Below, one piece after another: positions 8,726-18,900 of a stretch of 64,000 bases of DNA; the first letter of the stretch is position 1; every line of letters begins with the position of its first letter. The stretch spans positions 1 to 64,000 of the forward strand of contig JAAYAY010000322.1 in NCBI GenBank assembly GCA_012719125.1, read 5' to 3'. The stretch is from Planctomycetaceae bacterium (lineage in GTDB: Bacteria > Planctomycetota > Planctomycetia > Pirellulales > Thermoguttaceae). The position numbers were made by a program, and so were the translations under genes. The notes below the pieces were generated by a model that did no database searches, had not been told where the DNA came from, and worked only from the letters and a program-made list of their open reading frames with translations.

Positions 8726-10702
8726 ATGGCTGATCAAGACTTTGACGTACGCAGAATCTCCGGCGGACTGACGGGACACGTCGAGTCGCTGGTCCCCGTG
8801 ACGCATCGCGGACGCCTTGTCCGCTGGGCGCAACTGCTTCCGAAGATCGCCTCGTACGAGCCGGGCTACCAGAAGCTCACCGACCACGAACTGAAGAAGG
8901 AGAGCCTTTCCCTCCGCTACCGTGCCCGCAGCGGGGAACCGCTGGCCAAGTTGCTGCCGGAGGCCTATGCGCTGGTCCGCGAAGCAGGACGCCGGACGCT
9001 CAACATGCGGCATTTCGACGTCCAACTCCTCGGTGGCATCGCCATGTTCAATCAATCCATCGTCGAAATGCAGACGGGGGAAGGAAAGACCCTGACGGCC
9101 ACGCTTCCGATGTATCTCTATGCCCTGGCCGGCAAGGGATGCGACCTGGCGACCGTCAACGACTACCTGGCCAAACGCGACGCCGACTGGATGGCGCCGA
9201 TCTACCGGGCATTGGGGCTCTCGGTGGGTGTGATCCAGACCCAGCAACCGCAGCCCGAGCGGCGAAAGGCGTATGCCTGCGACGTGACCTACGGGACGGC
9301 CAAGGAGTTCGGATTCGATTTTCTCCGCGATCGTCTGTTGCTGCGGCGAATCCAGGAAGGCCAGACGGACTTGATCGGCGGCATGCTCGCGGACCAGCAG
9401 GGGGGCAGCAACGAGCAGCCGGTCCAACGCGAACCATATTTTGCCTTGGTCGACGAAGCCGACAGCATCCTGATCGATGAGGCTCGAACGCCGCTGATTA
9501 TCAGCGCGATGCCCACGGAAGAGCAGGAGCTCGAGGTGGAGTGTTACCGCTGGGCCGCCGACATCGTGAAGGAATTCATCGAGGACGAAGACTTCGAATA
9601 CGACTACGACAAGAAGTCGGCCGAACTGACGCGCGAGGGGCGGAAGAAAGCCCGCTTGCTGCCCAAACCGGAAGAAATGGACCGCGTCGGCATGTTCCAC
9701 ATTTACCAGTTTGTGGAACGGGCGATCAAGGTGGAACGCGAGTTCCACTTCGACCGGCAATACGTAGTCGTCGACGGCGAGATCGTGATCGTCGACGAAT
9801 TCACGGGCCGCATGTCGGAAGGCCGCAAGTGGCGCGACGGCATCCACCAGGCCGTCGAGGCCAAGCAGGGCGTCGAAGTGACGGTGGCCACGGGCCAGGC
9901 CGCCCGAGTGACGGTGCAGGACTTCTTCCTCCGCTTCAACCATCTGGCGGGCATGACCGGAACGGCGGCCTCCTCGGCGCGGGAGATGCGCAAGATCTAT
10001 CGCTGCCACGTGGTGTCCGTGCCCACGAACCGCCCGGTGATCCGCAAGCCGCTCCCTTCGCGGGTGTTCGGCCACGAACAGCGGAAATGGCAGGCGATCG
10101 TCGACGAAATCTGCGAAGTCCACGCCACGGGGCGCCCCTTGCTGATCGGTACCCGCTCGATCGACAAGTCGGTGATTATTTCCGGCATGCTGCAAGAACG
10201 GGGGATCGAACACAAGGTGCTGAACGCGCACCATGTCGAAACCGAAGCCGATATCGTGGCCGACGCCGGACAGATGGGCAAAGTCACGGTCTCGACGAAC
10301 ATGGCGGGACGCGGCACCGACATCAAGCTGGGCGAGGGGGTCAAGGAACTCGGCGGGTTGCACGTGATCTGCACGGAAATGCACGACTCGGCCCGCATCG
10401 ACCGGCAGCTTATCGGACGCTGCGGCCGTCAAGGCGACCCGGGAACTTTCCGCCAGTACATCGCACTGGACGACGAGTTGCTCATTGCCGGACTCGGCCC
10501 GAAGAAAGGGCACAAGCTGGAAGATCTGGGCAAGGAGAATGAAGACGGCTTCGATTCGCTGGCGAAGCTGTTCAAGAAGGCACAGCGGCGAGTCGAGCGC
10601 AAGCACTTCCGCGATCGAAAAGCGTTGATGTACTTCGAGAAACAGCGGAAAAAGATGCAGCGGCAGATGGGCCAGGATCCCTATCTCGACACGCCGGGCT
10701 AG
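8726..10702 (+). CDS. secA: SecA paralogue lacking the C-terminal domains
   Basis: 658 residues; housekeeping SecA is about 840-1200. It has the DEAD-motor core: Walker A QTGEGKT (116-122), DEAD box VDEADSILIDEARTPLIIS (Asp243), a preprotein cross-linking region around 265-400, GMTGTA, and motif VI with GRGTDIKLGEG and IGRCGRQGDPGT. The protein ends soon after the long scaffold helix (AQRRVERKHFRDRKAL), so the helical wing and the zinc-binding C-terminal tail that binds SecB and lipid are missing. This points to an accessory motor with its own substrate. The ATG at 8726 is chosen because upstream codons show no SecA homology; the ribosome-binding site is weak. The convergent neighbour is an HlyD-like adaptor, sharing four bases (CTAG) at the stops. 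Confidence 0.9.
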   Translation: MADQDFDVRRISGGLTGHVESLVPVTHRGRLVRWAQLLPKIASYEPGYQKLTDHELKKESLSLRYRARSGEPLAKLLPEAYALVREAGRRTLNMRHFDVQLLGGIAMFNQSIVEMQTGEGKTLTATLPMYLYALAGKGCDLATVNDYLAKRDADWMAPIYRALGLSVGVIQTQQPQPERRKAYACDVTYGTAKEFGFDFLRDRLLLRRIQEGQTDLIGGMLADQQGGSNEQPVQREPYFALVDEADSILIDEARTPLIISAMPTEEQELEVECYRWAADIVKEFIEDEDFEYDYDKKSAELTREGRKKARLLPKPEEMDRVGMFHIYQFVERAIKVEREFHFDRQYVVVDGEIVIVDEFTGRMSEGRKWRDGIHQAVEAKQGVEVTVATGQAARVTVQDFFLRFNHLAGMTGTAASSAREMRKIYRCHVVSVPTNRPVIRKPLPSRVFGHEQRKWQAIVDEICEVHATGRPLLIGTRSIDKSVIISGMLQERGIEHKVLNAHHVETEADIVADAGQMGKVTVSTNMAGRGTDIKLGEGVKELGGLHVICTEMHDSARIDRQLIGRCGRQGDPGTFRQYIALDDELLIAGLGPKKGHKLEDLGKENEDGFDSLAKLFKKAQRRVERKHFRDRKALMYFEKQRKKMQRQMGQDPYLDTPG

Positions 10703-12126
10703 CGCCGCTCCAATTCGGGAAGCTCGACCTCTCCGCGGTAGTTGGCCGCCCCGAGGACGAGTTCCTGGTGCTCGGCGATTCCCTCGTGAATCACCACGAA
10801 CTTGCCGTTGGCGGCGCCGGTTTGCACCTCGTGCGGGTGAAATCCGCTCCGATCGTGGGTCAGACAGTAGCTCTTCCCGCCGTGTTTGAGAATGGCCTGC
10901 AACGGAAGCATCATCCGTTCGGCCTGCTCGTCGATTTCGACGGTCACCTCGGCCGTCAAGCCGGGACGCAGATCGACGCCGGCCGCTACGATGCTGTCGC
11001 GATCGATCGAAATCGCGGTCTCGTAGCATTTGATCTGGGGCCCCCAGTGCTCCATCGGTGCCGGAAATTCATCGATGAGTTGCACGGTCCCGGTCAGTTC
11101 AATAGCCGGCAATGCTTCGCAATGAATGCGGACCTTCTGGCCTTCGTGCACCTGGACGACTTTGGTCTCGGGAATGTGCACCTTGGCGTGCATTTCCGTG
11201 GAGTTGGGCAGCCGGATCAGGACTCGCTTTCGCCAGACAAAGGCCCCTGGCTCGATCAAGTGGCTGTGCCCATTGTGGTGAAGGTGCGCGTGGACGACCT
11301 GGCCCGCTGAGGGAGCCGTGATCGTGCAGTTCGCGATCTGTTGCTTGAGGTTCTCGAGTTCCTTGACTGCCAGATCGTAGATGTGACGACGCCAACGCAC
11401 ACTCGCCTCGGCAACGGCCAGGTAACTCTGCAGATCGTTCAGGCGTTTCTTGCTCTTGTAGTTCTTCAAAACGTCCAGCTTGGTCTGAGCCGTCTCGAAC
11501 TCAACGCGGGCCTTCTCGGCGGCATACTCGTCGGCTTCAAGAGCAATCTGCGTCACGTATCCGCGGCGAAACATCGCCTCGCTCGCCTCCAGCGTGACGG
11601 TGGCCTGCCGCAGTTTCTCCTTGGCGCGATCCAACGCGTGCCCCAGCTTCTGCTCGTCCCGAGGTAGAAGTCCGTCGACATATTCTTGGAGACTGACCTT
11701 GCAGGTCTCCAGCCATGTCTCCGTCCGGATCAGTGCCGCTTCGTACTGGCTGCAGACGATCTCTTGCCTGACCAGCAGTTCTTCCAATGGGCTCGAATCG
11801 AGTTGAAGCAGGAAGTCGCCCGCCTCGACGTGGGTGCCTTCCGGCACGACCTCCAGGATATTGGTGAACCAGAACCCCCTGGCATCCACCTCGCACTTGA
11901 CCTCGACGTTCGAGGCGCACTCGATCGTCCCTTTCTGGACGATTTCGTGGGTGAAGGTGCCGCGGACCGCAGTGCACGTCAACGGACCGCCGCTCTGCGC
12001 ACCGCCCCACCAGTTTTCGAGGAACAGCCACCCCACCAGCGGCAAGACGATCGTGCCCGCCGTGGCGGCGAGTAGAACCTGGGAACTAGCGCCAGGCCGT
12101 CGGTCTGCACGTCCAATAGGAGCCAT
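10699..12126 (-). CDS. HlyD-like membrane fusion/adaptor protein
   Basis: 475 residues. One transmembrane segment at about residues 17-37, preceded by a short basic cytoplasmic tail, anchors the protein. A lipoyl-like half (KGTIECASNVEVKCEV, then VVPEGTHVEAGDFLLQLD), a long coiled-coil hairpin (about 120-265), the returning lipoyl half (NCTITAPSAGQVVHAH) and beta-barrel regions (PETKVVQVHEGQKVRIHC) follow the classical order of periplasmic adaptor proteins. These link an inner-membrane exporter to the cell envelope. The start at 12126 gives the short cytoplasmic tail; the frame stays open to 12204. No ABC or RND pump and no outer-membrane TolC gene is adjacent; the only export gene beside it is the short SecA. 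Confidence 0.85.
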   Translation of the reverse strand: MAPIGRADRRPGASSQVLLAATAGTIVLPLVGWLFLENWWGGAQSGGPLTCTAVRGTFTHEIVQKGTIECASNVEVKCEVDARGFWFTNILEVVPEGTHVEAGDFLLQLDSSPLEELLVRQEIVCSQYEAALIRTETWLETCKVSLQEYVDGLLPRDEQKLGHALDRAKEKLRQATVTLEASEAMFRRGYVTQIALEADEYAAEKARVEFETAQTKLDVLKNYKSKKRLNDLQSYLAVAEASVRWRRHIYDLAVKELENLKQQIANCTITAPSAGQVVHAHLHHNGHSHLIEPGAFVWRKRVLIRLPNSTEMHAKVHIPETKVVQVHEGQKVRIHCEALPAIELTGTVQLIDEFPAPMEHWGPQIKCYETAISIDRDSIVAAGVDLRPGLTAEVTVEIDEQAERMMLPLQAILKHGGKSYCLTHDRSGFHPHEVQTGAANGKFVVIHEGIAEHQELVLGAANYRGEVELPELERR

Positions 12127-12668
12127 GTGCGAGCACCAGACAACAGTTTGTAGGGCGGGCGGTACTCGAGTGGCCCTCCGGAGCCGTCCCGGCTCCTTCC
12201 ACAACCACTCGCAGCACCGATCATGGGGCTGGCGCCCGATCCGCCACTCGCCGATTTGCAGTCGTCTGCACCGAGCGAGTCAACCCGTGGTTCGAAACCG
12301 GCAAGTCATTTTGGGGATCGGACTTAAAGTGTAGGCGGGGACCATCATACCCCAATGCGGGTCACGCCCGCAACCTAATCTTTCCAAGAACCTAGGGAAC
12401 AGTGCGCACAAACCGAGACCTAGATTCCAAAATCGTCCGGTTGGTGCGTCGATCTCCGCCAATCCGGACGTCACCGTGCCGCTGCACGAAAAACTTGTCC
12501 GATTCGGCAAATGCGGGCGATTGGGCAGGTTTTCCGGCCGCCTAACCGGTCCTCCGCAGATCACCACAAATGGACCAATCCTGGCGTCCCGAAAAAACGG
12601 GGAATTGGGTGGATTGGATAAAGCCGCTTCGTCCGAGGCAAACAGGCGCAAGTCCCAGCAAGGCAATC

Positions 12669-12756
12669 GTTTAACCCGCTGCCGCAGGCGAGGACTGAAT
12701 CCTGAATCGCGAGCCATATCCTGAAAAAAGACCTCGCCTGTGGCAGCGGGTTAAAC
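12669..12756. repeat. 25-bp inverted repeat with 38-base loop
   Basis: Arms at 12669-12693 and 12732-12756 pair at 24 of 25 positions (outer sequence GTTTAACCCGCTGCC). The loop has two CTGAATCC/CTGAATCG-like direct repeats. It sits just upstream of the 12873 promoter. Long, nearly perfect arms without an adjacent gene suggest a MITE- or REP-like element. Confidence 0.75.
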
Positions 12757-12787
12757 GAAGTGGGCGGGCGAGCTTCGATCACGGGCG

Positions 12788-12816
12788 TTGCTCGCCCAAA
12801 CAGCGGCTTCTAGAAT
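12788..12816 (+). promoter_or_regulatory. Candidate promoter of the 12873 oxidoreductase
   Basis: TTGCTC (12788-12793) and TAGAAT (12811-12816) are 17 bases apart, ending 56 bases before the start codon. Confidence 0.5.
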
Positions 12817-12872
12817 AGATTCTCCGCAATTCTGTCGGCCACGAACGCCACACGACAATCACCGAGGATACC

Positions 12873-15185
12873 ATGCGCCCCACGCCAATCGTCAGCGTCC
12901 TCTTCGCCCTTCTCGCGATCTTCACGTTCCAGGTTAATGCCGCCGAGCCGCCCAGCGGCGTTGTGTTCGTCGAGGCCGAAAGCTTCCAGTCGCCCGGCGG
13001 CTGGAAACTCGACACGCAGTTCATCGGCATCATGGGTTCACCCTACATGCTGGCCCACGGACTGGGCGTGCCGGTCGACGATGCCTCGACCACGGTCCAG
13101 TTTCCTGAGACCGGCGAGTACCAGGTCTTCGTTCGCACCAAGGACTGGGTCGCCCGCTGGAACGCCCCCGGCGCGCCCGGCAAGTTCCAACTGCGCGTGA
13201 ACGGTAAGCCGCTGGCAGAGACGTTCGGCACCGAAGGGGCCGACTGGCACTGGCAGGCGGGCGGCAAGGTGTCGATCGACAAGAAGGAAGCGACGCTGGC
13301 GCTGCACGACCTGACCGGTTTCGGCGGCCGGTGCGATGCGATCCTGTTCGCCAAAGACCCCGGCTACACGCCCCCCAACAGCAACGATCCCCACGCCGCT
13401 TGGCGCAAGCAGTTGCTCGGCCTGCCGGAGGAACCGGTCGTTACCCAGGAGTTCGACCTGGTGGTCGTCGGCGGCGGCTACTCGGGCTGCGGCACGGCCA
13501 TCTCGGCCTCGCGGATGGGCTGCAAGGTGGCCCTGATTCAGGATCGCCCCGTTCTGGGCGGCAATTCCAGCAGCGAGATCCGCGTATGGCCGCAGGGCAA
13601 GACACGCCGCGGGCTGTTCCCGCGGATCGGCGAGATCATCGAAGAATTCAGCCCGAACCCCAAGGAGTCGCCGGGCACGAGGGAGGAATTCGAGGACGAG
13701 TTGAAGACGGAGGTCGTCACGGCCGAGAAGAACATCTCGCTGTTCCTGAACCATTACGCCTACAAGGTCGAGACCGACGCCGGGCGGATCATGGCCGTGA
13801 TCGCCTTCGACACCCGCACCGGCGCGCACAAGCGGTTCGTCGGCAAGTTCTTCAGCGACTGCACGGGCCACGGCACGATCGGCTGCCTGGCCGGCGCCGA
13901 CTACGACGCCACCGAAAAAGGCCACATGGGCATGAGCAATATGTGGCGCTGGGCGGAGACCGATTCGCCCAAGCCGTTCCCCGAGGTCCCCTGGGCGCTC
14001 GATCTGGAGATGGACGACTTCCCCTATCCCGGCAAGCGGGGCGGCCAGACCAGCGGCGGGGCCGGGCCCTGGTTCTGGGAAACCGGCTTCGACAAGGACC
14101 CGATCCACGACCTCGAGTACATGCGCGACTGGAACCACCGGGCCGTGTTCGGCGCCTGGAACGCCATGAAGAACCGGGGCGGCAAGGCGGAACATGAAAA
14201 CGCCGTTCTCACCTGGCTGGCCTACATCGGCGGGCCCCGCGAGTCGCGCCGCCTGCTCGGCGACCTGATCCTCTCGGAAGAAGACGTAGCCCAACTCAAG
14301 ATGTACCCCGACGCCACGGTGCCTTCCACCTGGTCGATCGATCTGCACTACCCGCGGAAGGAATTCATCCCCGAAAAGTATCCGGAGGATCCGTTCATCT
14401 CAGTCGCCGAGTTCCAGCACCACGTGGACCGGACCCACGGCTACCCGGTTCCCTACCGCTGCTTCTACTCGCGGAACGTGCCGAACCTGTTCATGGCCGG
14501 ACGCTGCATCAGCGTGACCCACGAGGCCTTGGGCACGGTCCGGGTGATGAAGACCTGCGGCATGATGGGCGAGGTGGTCGGCAAAGCCGCCTCGATCTGC
14601 CTGGCCAACTCCTGCGGCCCGCGGCAAGTCTACGACCAGTATCTCGACGAACTGAAGAAGCTGCTGGAACTTCCCGGCGTGGCCCGACGTGATATGGTCG
14701 ACGGCCCGATCTACATGGACGGCCCGGTGCCGCCCCTGGCCGTCGTCGACGGACCCAAGGCGGGGATCGTGCCCGAGAGTCTCCCCGGCGTCGTGGTCGA
14801 CAACGCCAAGGCCGACCTGACGGGCAAATGGGGTTCCGGCACGGGGCTGGAGGGTTACGTCGGCTATGACTATCAGTACTCGACCGACCCGAACGCCGAG
14901 GCGAGATTCCCGATCGAGGTGAAGGAGAGCGGCCGGTACGAGATCCGGCTGGCCTACCGCGACCACGAGAACCGCGGCACGACCGTGCCGGTCGAAGTCC
15001 GCCACGCCGACGGCAAGGCGGACCTGGCGATCAACATGCAGGAGCGTCCGAAACTCGACGGCGGCTTCACCTCTCTGGGCGTCTTCCGCTTCGAGTCGAA
15101 CCGCAAGGGCGCCGTCGTCGTCTCGGCGAAAGGCGCCGGCGGCCACGCCTGCATCGACGCAATTCAGGTCTTGCCGGCGCAATAA
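12873..15185 (+). CDS. Secreted FAD-dependent oxidoreductase with two carbohydrate-binding-like domains
   Basis: 770 residues. A signal peptide (to about residue 26) is followed by a beta-sandwich region typical of sugar-binding modules (about 30-165). The FAD_oxidored-type core starts at about 190, with the dinucleotide-binding VVVGGGYSGCGTAISASRMG (195-216) and RPVLGGNSSSEIRVWPQG. The C terminus from about 640 (ESGRYEIRLAYRDHENRGTT) matches the golvesin/xanthan-lyase C-terminal type of sandwich. Such proteins are abundant in planctomycetes and probably oxidise sugars or glycan ends outside the cytoplasm; the substrate is unknown. The ATG at 12873 has GAGGA seven bases upstream and its own promoter. 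Confidence 0.88.
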   Translation: MRPTPIVSVLFALLAIFTFQVNAAEPPSGVVFVEAESFQSPGGWKLDTQFIGIMGSPYMLAHGLGVPVDDASTTVQFPETGEYQVFVRTKDWVARWNAPGAPGKFQLRVNGKPLAETFGTEGADWHWQAGGKVSIDKKEATLALHDLTGFGGRCDAILFAKDPGYTPPNSNDPHAAWRKQLLGLPEEPVVTQEFDLVVVGGGYSGCGTAISASRMGCKVALIQDRPVLGGNSSSEIRVWPQGKTRRGLFPRIGEIIEEFSPNPKESPGTREEFEDELKTEVVTAEKNISLFLNHYAYKVETDAGRIMAVIAFDTRTGAHKRFVGKFFSDCTGHGTIGCLAGADYDATEKGHMGMSNMWRWAETDSPKPFPEVPWALDLEMDDFPYPGKRGGQTSGGAGPWFWETGFDKDPIHDLEYMRDWNHRAVFGAWNAMKNRGGKAEHENAVLTWLAYIGGPRESRRLLGDLILSEEDVAQLKMYPDATVPSTWSIDLHYPRKEFIPEKYPEDPFISVAEFQHHVDRTHGYPVPYRCFYSRNVPNLFMAGRCISVTHEALGTVRVMKTCGMMGEVVGKAASICLANSCGPRQVYDQYLDELKKLLELPGVARRDMVDGPIYMDGPVPPLAVVDGPKAGIVPESLPGVVVDNAKADLTGKWGSGTGLEGYVGYDYQYSTDPNAEARFPIEVKESGRYEIRLAYRDHENRGTTVPVEVRHADGKADLAINMQERPKLDGGFTSLGVFRFESNRKGAVVVSAKGAGGHACIDAIQVLPAQ

Positions 15186-15232
15186 TATGGAGTGCGGCGA
15201 CTGGTGGCCGCTTTCCTACTGTCTGGCTATAC

Positions 15233-15286
15233 AAAAAGGGGACATCACTGATTTCGTCCACCGTATATCAGTGATGTCCCCTTTTT
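15233..15286. terminator. Perfect 20-bp stem-loop, probable two-way terminator
   Basis: Arms at 15233-15252 and 15267-15286 are perfectly complementary with a 14-base loop. The stem begins with five A and ends with five T on either strand, so it can serve as an intrinsic terminator for both convergent genes (ending at 15185 and 15292). The AAAAAGGGGACATCACTGAT arm could also belong to a dispersed repeat family. Confidence 0.75.
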
Positions 15287-15291
15287 CATCC

Positions 15292-15636
15292 TCACCTGCA
15301 CTTCCCCTGCGCGCGGAACGCCGACACGTGGACATTCTCGGGCATCTTCCTGATTTCTGTCCAGTACTCCTCCCGAACGTCGTCGTCGATCTCCACGTCG
15401 GTGTTGTAGAGGGCGTCGCGCCCGTCTTTGCGGCAACCGGAGATCCAGAAGTGCTCGCCGGTTTCGACGTCGACGTAGTTCGACTTAAATCCCGTACCGG
15501 AAAGGGTGAGGAGTTCGCGACCGCGGTAGTGGACGGACTTGCCGGACTTGGAAAACGTCACCCGGCCGATACGAGCAGGACCGACGAGGCCGTCGTTGCC
15601 TTTGTTCTCGATCCACATGATTCGGGTTGTTTTCAT
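15292..15636 (-). CDS. Small conserved protein of unknown function
   Basis: 114 residues, no signal peptide and no membrane segment. It begins MKTTRIMWIENKGNDGLVGP and has a conserved-looking core, FSKSGKSVHYRGREL and VETGEHFWISGCRKDGRDAL, ending in an acidic EIDDDVREEYWTEIRK helix. I recall widespread bacterial single-domain proteins of this type without a known function. The start has AGGGA a few bases upstream. It is a single gene converging on the oxidoreductase across the 15233 hairpin. The antisense frame at 15187-15645 is rejected. Confidence 0.75.
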   Translation of the reverse strand: MKTTRIMWIENKGNDGLVGPARIGRVTFSKSGKSVHYRGRELLTLSGTGFKSNYVDVETGEHFWISGCRKDGRDALYNTDVEIDDDVREEYWTEIRKMPENVHVSAFRAQGKCR

Positions 15637-15754
15637 CTTCCCTAATCGACTGGCGAGATGCAGTGGTATCTACGGCTTGATCTGCTCATTGGCTCCCGTT
15701 CTCACCTCCCCCAGAAGTCTCCATGAAGAATGCATCCATCAATGCGAGCCTGCT

Positions 15755-15787
15755 CGTGGGAAGGCCGGCCTGTTCGCCCTTCCCACG
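15755..15787. repeat. 10-bp hairpin upstream of the diheme protein gene
   Basis: CGTGGGAAGG at 15755-15764 pairs perfectly with 15778-15787 across a 13-base loop, in the 336-base gap between the minus-strand small gene and the 15973 gene. It lies about 90 bases ahead of the promoter. No gene is visible in the gap. Confidence 0.45.
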
Positions 15788-15876
15788 CACCTTCTCAACG
15801 TCGCTCGCGTCTGCCGGACTGATGCCCCCCAATTCTACCTCGTGCTTGTGCAACCAACAATCCGTTTCGGCGTGTG

Positions 15877-15905
15877 TTGTGGCGGCATAACCGTGCCACT
15901 ACAAT
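15877..15905 (+). promoter_or_regulatory. Candidate promoter of the 15973 gene
   Basis: TTGTGG (15877-15882) and TACAAT (15900-15905) with a 17-base spacer, 67 bases before the start codon. Confidence 0.5.
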
Positions 15906-15972
15906 GGGGAGCGTGAAAGCTTCTGCTTCACTGGGACTTCCCTGCATCCTGTCGAAGTGAGGAATCGCCCCC

Positions 15973-18900
15973 ATGCGCACGCGTCTTGCCGATGCTTCTC
16001 GTAATCGGGTCCTGTTCCCGTTATTGTCGGAGCGAAGGCCGCTGTGCGGCCTGTTGATCGGATTACTCGCGGTGATTCCGCTGGGGGCGGACGCGGCCGA
16101 AACGGAACTCACGTTCGAGAGCCGTACCTTCGACGCCGGCAATCCCCGGGTGAGCCTCACCGGCCAACCCTACGCCGATGGGCCGTCGTGCATCTGGAAC
16201 GGCGGGGAGTTGCCCAATTGGGCGGATTACGACGTCCGCTTCCCCGTTGAAGGCGACTACGAGCTTTCGGCACTCTACGCGGCCGCCCAGGCTCGTCCGG
16301 TCACGATTCTCATGGACGGGGAAGAGGTCCACGTCGGCTTCAAGGGCACCACGGGCAGTTGGAGCACTTCCACCGCCAAGTGGGAGCAGCAGTGTACGAT
16401 CCATGTCGCGGCCGGCATCCACACAATGACTCTCCAATGTGCGGGGCCGTTTCCGCACATCTGTGCGCTGCGGCTGAAGTCGTCGGCGCCGCTTTCTGAA
16501 CCGCTCGAGCGCGAGAAGCTCAGCGAGGGGCAACGGGCCGAACGGCGGCAAAGGATCGCCCGGCAGGCACAACTGAAAGTCAGGATCGCCGCACTGGAGG
16601 GCGTCAGCGTCGAGGCCGTGCGATTGGCCATCGACGACCTGGCACGCCAGTTCCCGGACCGCTACGATGCCGCCACGCACCGGCAGACCCTGGCACGGTT
16701 CGAGCAAGGCCGGGCCGCACTGCTGAAGTCGCCGGCCGACGACGGATCCGACGCACTCGACTCGGCCGACCAACTGCTGGCCGATGTCCGCACGATCCTG
16801 CTGGCGAATCCCCTGCTCGATTTCGACAGGCTGCTGGTCGTGCAGCGGGATTTCGGCGAGGTTCGGGCGAGGCAGGTCGAACGTGCCGACGCGGGCTTCG
16901 TGGCCCACAATTATCAGAACCAGACCTCGGTACCCCGCCACGGCTGGAATAATGAGATCGCCGTCCTCACCGACCTGCGAGGCGCTCCCCGGCTCGAGCA
17001 ACTCTACAAGCCTACCGGGGACCAAATCGTGCGCGACGTCCGCCTGGACTTCCCCGGCGACCGCATGCTGTTTTCGAGCATCGACGAGAACGACCGCTGG
17101 GCCATTTACGAGGTTCGCAGCGACGGCACCGGCCTGAAGCGACTCACCCCCGCCGACTATCCCGATCTCGACTACTTCGACGCCTGCTATCTGCCCGACG
17201 GCCGGGTCATCCTCTGCTCGACGAGCGGCTACATCGGCCTGCCTTGTCTCAACGGTAACGGGCAGGTCGCCAGTCTCTACCTCCTGGATCCGGCGACCAA
17301 GGCGCTTCAGCAACTGACCTTCGACCAGGACAGCGACAACGACCCGACCATACTGAACGACGGGCGGGTGCTCTATCAGCGCTGGGAGTACAGCGATATT
17401 CCCCACTACTTCGCGCGCCGCCGAATGACCATGAATCCGGACGGGACGGGCCAGTTGGCGATGCACGGCAGCAATTCCTGGTTTCCCACCGCCTTCCGCT
17501 TCGCCCGGGCGGTCCCCGATCATCCGACCCGGCTGGTGGGCGTGATCAGCGGGCATCACGATCACGGCGATTGCGGCCGCCTGGCCCTGCTCGACCCGGG
17601 ACTGGCCAACGCCTACCCGTTCCGTTTCCGCCCGACGACCAAGGAGTGGGGCGTCGAAGGCGAACCGATCGCGGTCACGCCGGACGTCCTGCCGGCCGAG
17701 CAGACGGGTTTCCTGCAATTGATTCCCGGTCACGGCGAGACCGTGTCCGGCACCGTGTGCGACGCGATCATCAACGACGTTTACCGCAAGGAACATCCCG
17801 CCCTGACTACGCACCCCTATCCGCTCAGCAGCAAGTACTTTCTGGTTTCGATGAAGCCCACCCCGCAGAGCCTGTGGGGCATCTACCTTGTCGATGTCTT
17901 CGACAACGCCACGCTCATCGCAGAGATCGAAGGCGCCGGCCTGTTCGAGCCGCAGCCGCTGAGGAGCCGTGCGTGCCCGCCGGTGATGCCCGACAAAATC
18001 AAGCCGGGCCGCCGGACGGCCGACGTCCATGTGGCCGACGTGTATGCGGGGCCCGGACTGCGAGGCGTACCGCGCGGCACGGTCAAACGCTTGAGGATCT
18101 TCTCCTACCACTTCGGCTACAACGCGAAGGCCGGGTTCCCACTTGTAGGGACCCAGGCGGGCTGGGACGTGAAACGCGTACTCGGAACCGCCACCGTCGA
18201 GCCTGACGGGTCGGCCTTCTTCGAGATTCCCAGCAACACGCCAGTCTCGATCCAGCCCCTCGACGCGGAAGGCCGCGCCGTGCAACTCATGCGGAGTTGG
18301 CTCGTCGGCAGGCCGGGCGAACTGGTCTCCTGTGCCGGTTGCCACGAGAGCCGAGGCGAGTCGCTACCGACACGGGCCAGCCTGGCCCACCAGCGTCCGC
18401 CCCAGCCGCTGGAGCCCTGGTATGGCGAGCCGCGCCCCTTCGCCTTTGCCCACGAGGTGTATCCGGTTCTGGAAAGACACTGTGTCGGCTGTCACAACGA
18501 GGAACCGGTCGTGGGGCCGCGAAGTAAGCCATCCTTCAAGGACCCTGACGTCGCCTACAACACCCTTCATCCCTATGTCCACCGGCCGGGAGTGGAAGCC
18601 GACATGGCCCTGCTCTATCCGATGGAGTACCACGCCTCGACCAGTCTGCTCATCCAGATGCTTGATAAAGGACATCACGGCGTGCGGCTCGACGAGATGA
18701 GCCGTGAGGCAAGAGACCGGCTCTACTGCTGGATCGACTTGAACGTGCCACGGGCCGGCAATTGGGACCCGCCCGAATTCCAGCAGTGCGATCAGCAAGT
18801 TCGCCGCCGCGAGTTGGCCATCGCGTTTGCCGACAACGCCGACGACCCGGAAGGCGAGCACGCTGCCATGGCCGAGGCGTTCCGCAGCCGGATGCCCCCC

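Larger units (their letters stand above)
12127..12872. other. Long divergent intergenic region
   Basis: 746 bases between two divergent genes. It contains the 25-bp inverted repeat at 12669-12756 and a promoter at 12788-12816. A short plus-strand open frame at 12476-12724 overlaps the repeat and shows no recognisable features. Nothing else was identified. Confidence 0.5.

Noticed and set aside
8687-11029. 780-codon minus-strand open frame over secA
   Set aside because: It is antisense to a protein with clear SecA motifs and has no signal, motif or ribosome-binding site of its own; a GC-rich shadow.
12476-12724. 82-codon plus-strand frame
   Set aside because: It runs through the 12669-12756 inverted repeat and shows no protein features.
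15187-15645. 152-codon plus-strand frame
   Set aside because: Antisense to the conserved 114-residue gene and across the terminator hairpin.
16063-18345. 760-codon minus-strand frame
   Set aside because: Shadow of the 1306-residue diheme gene, with no family features.
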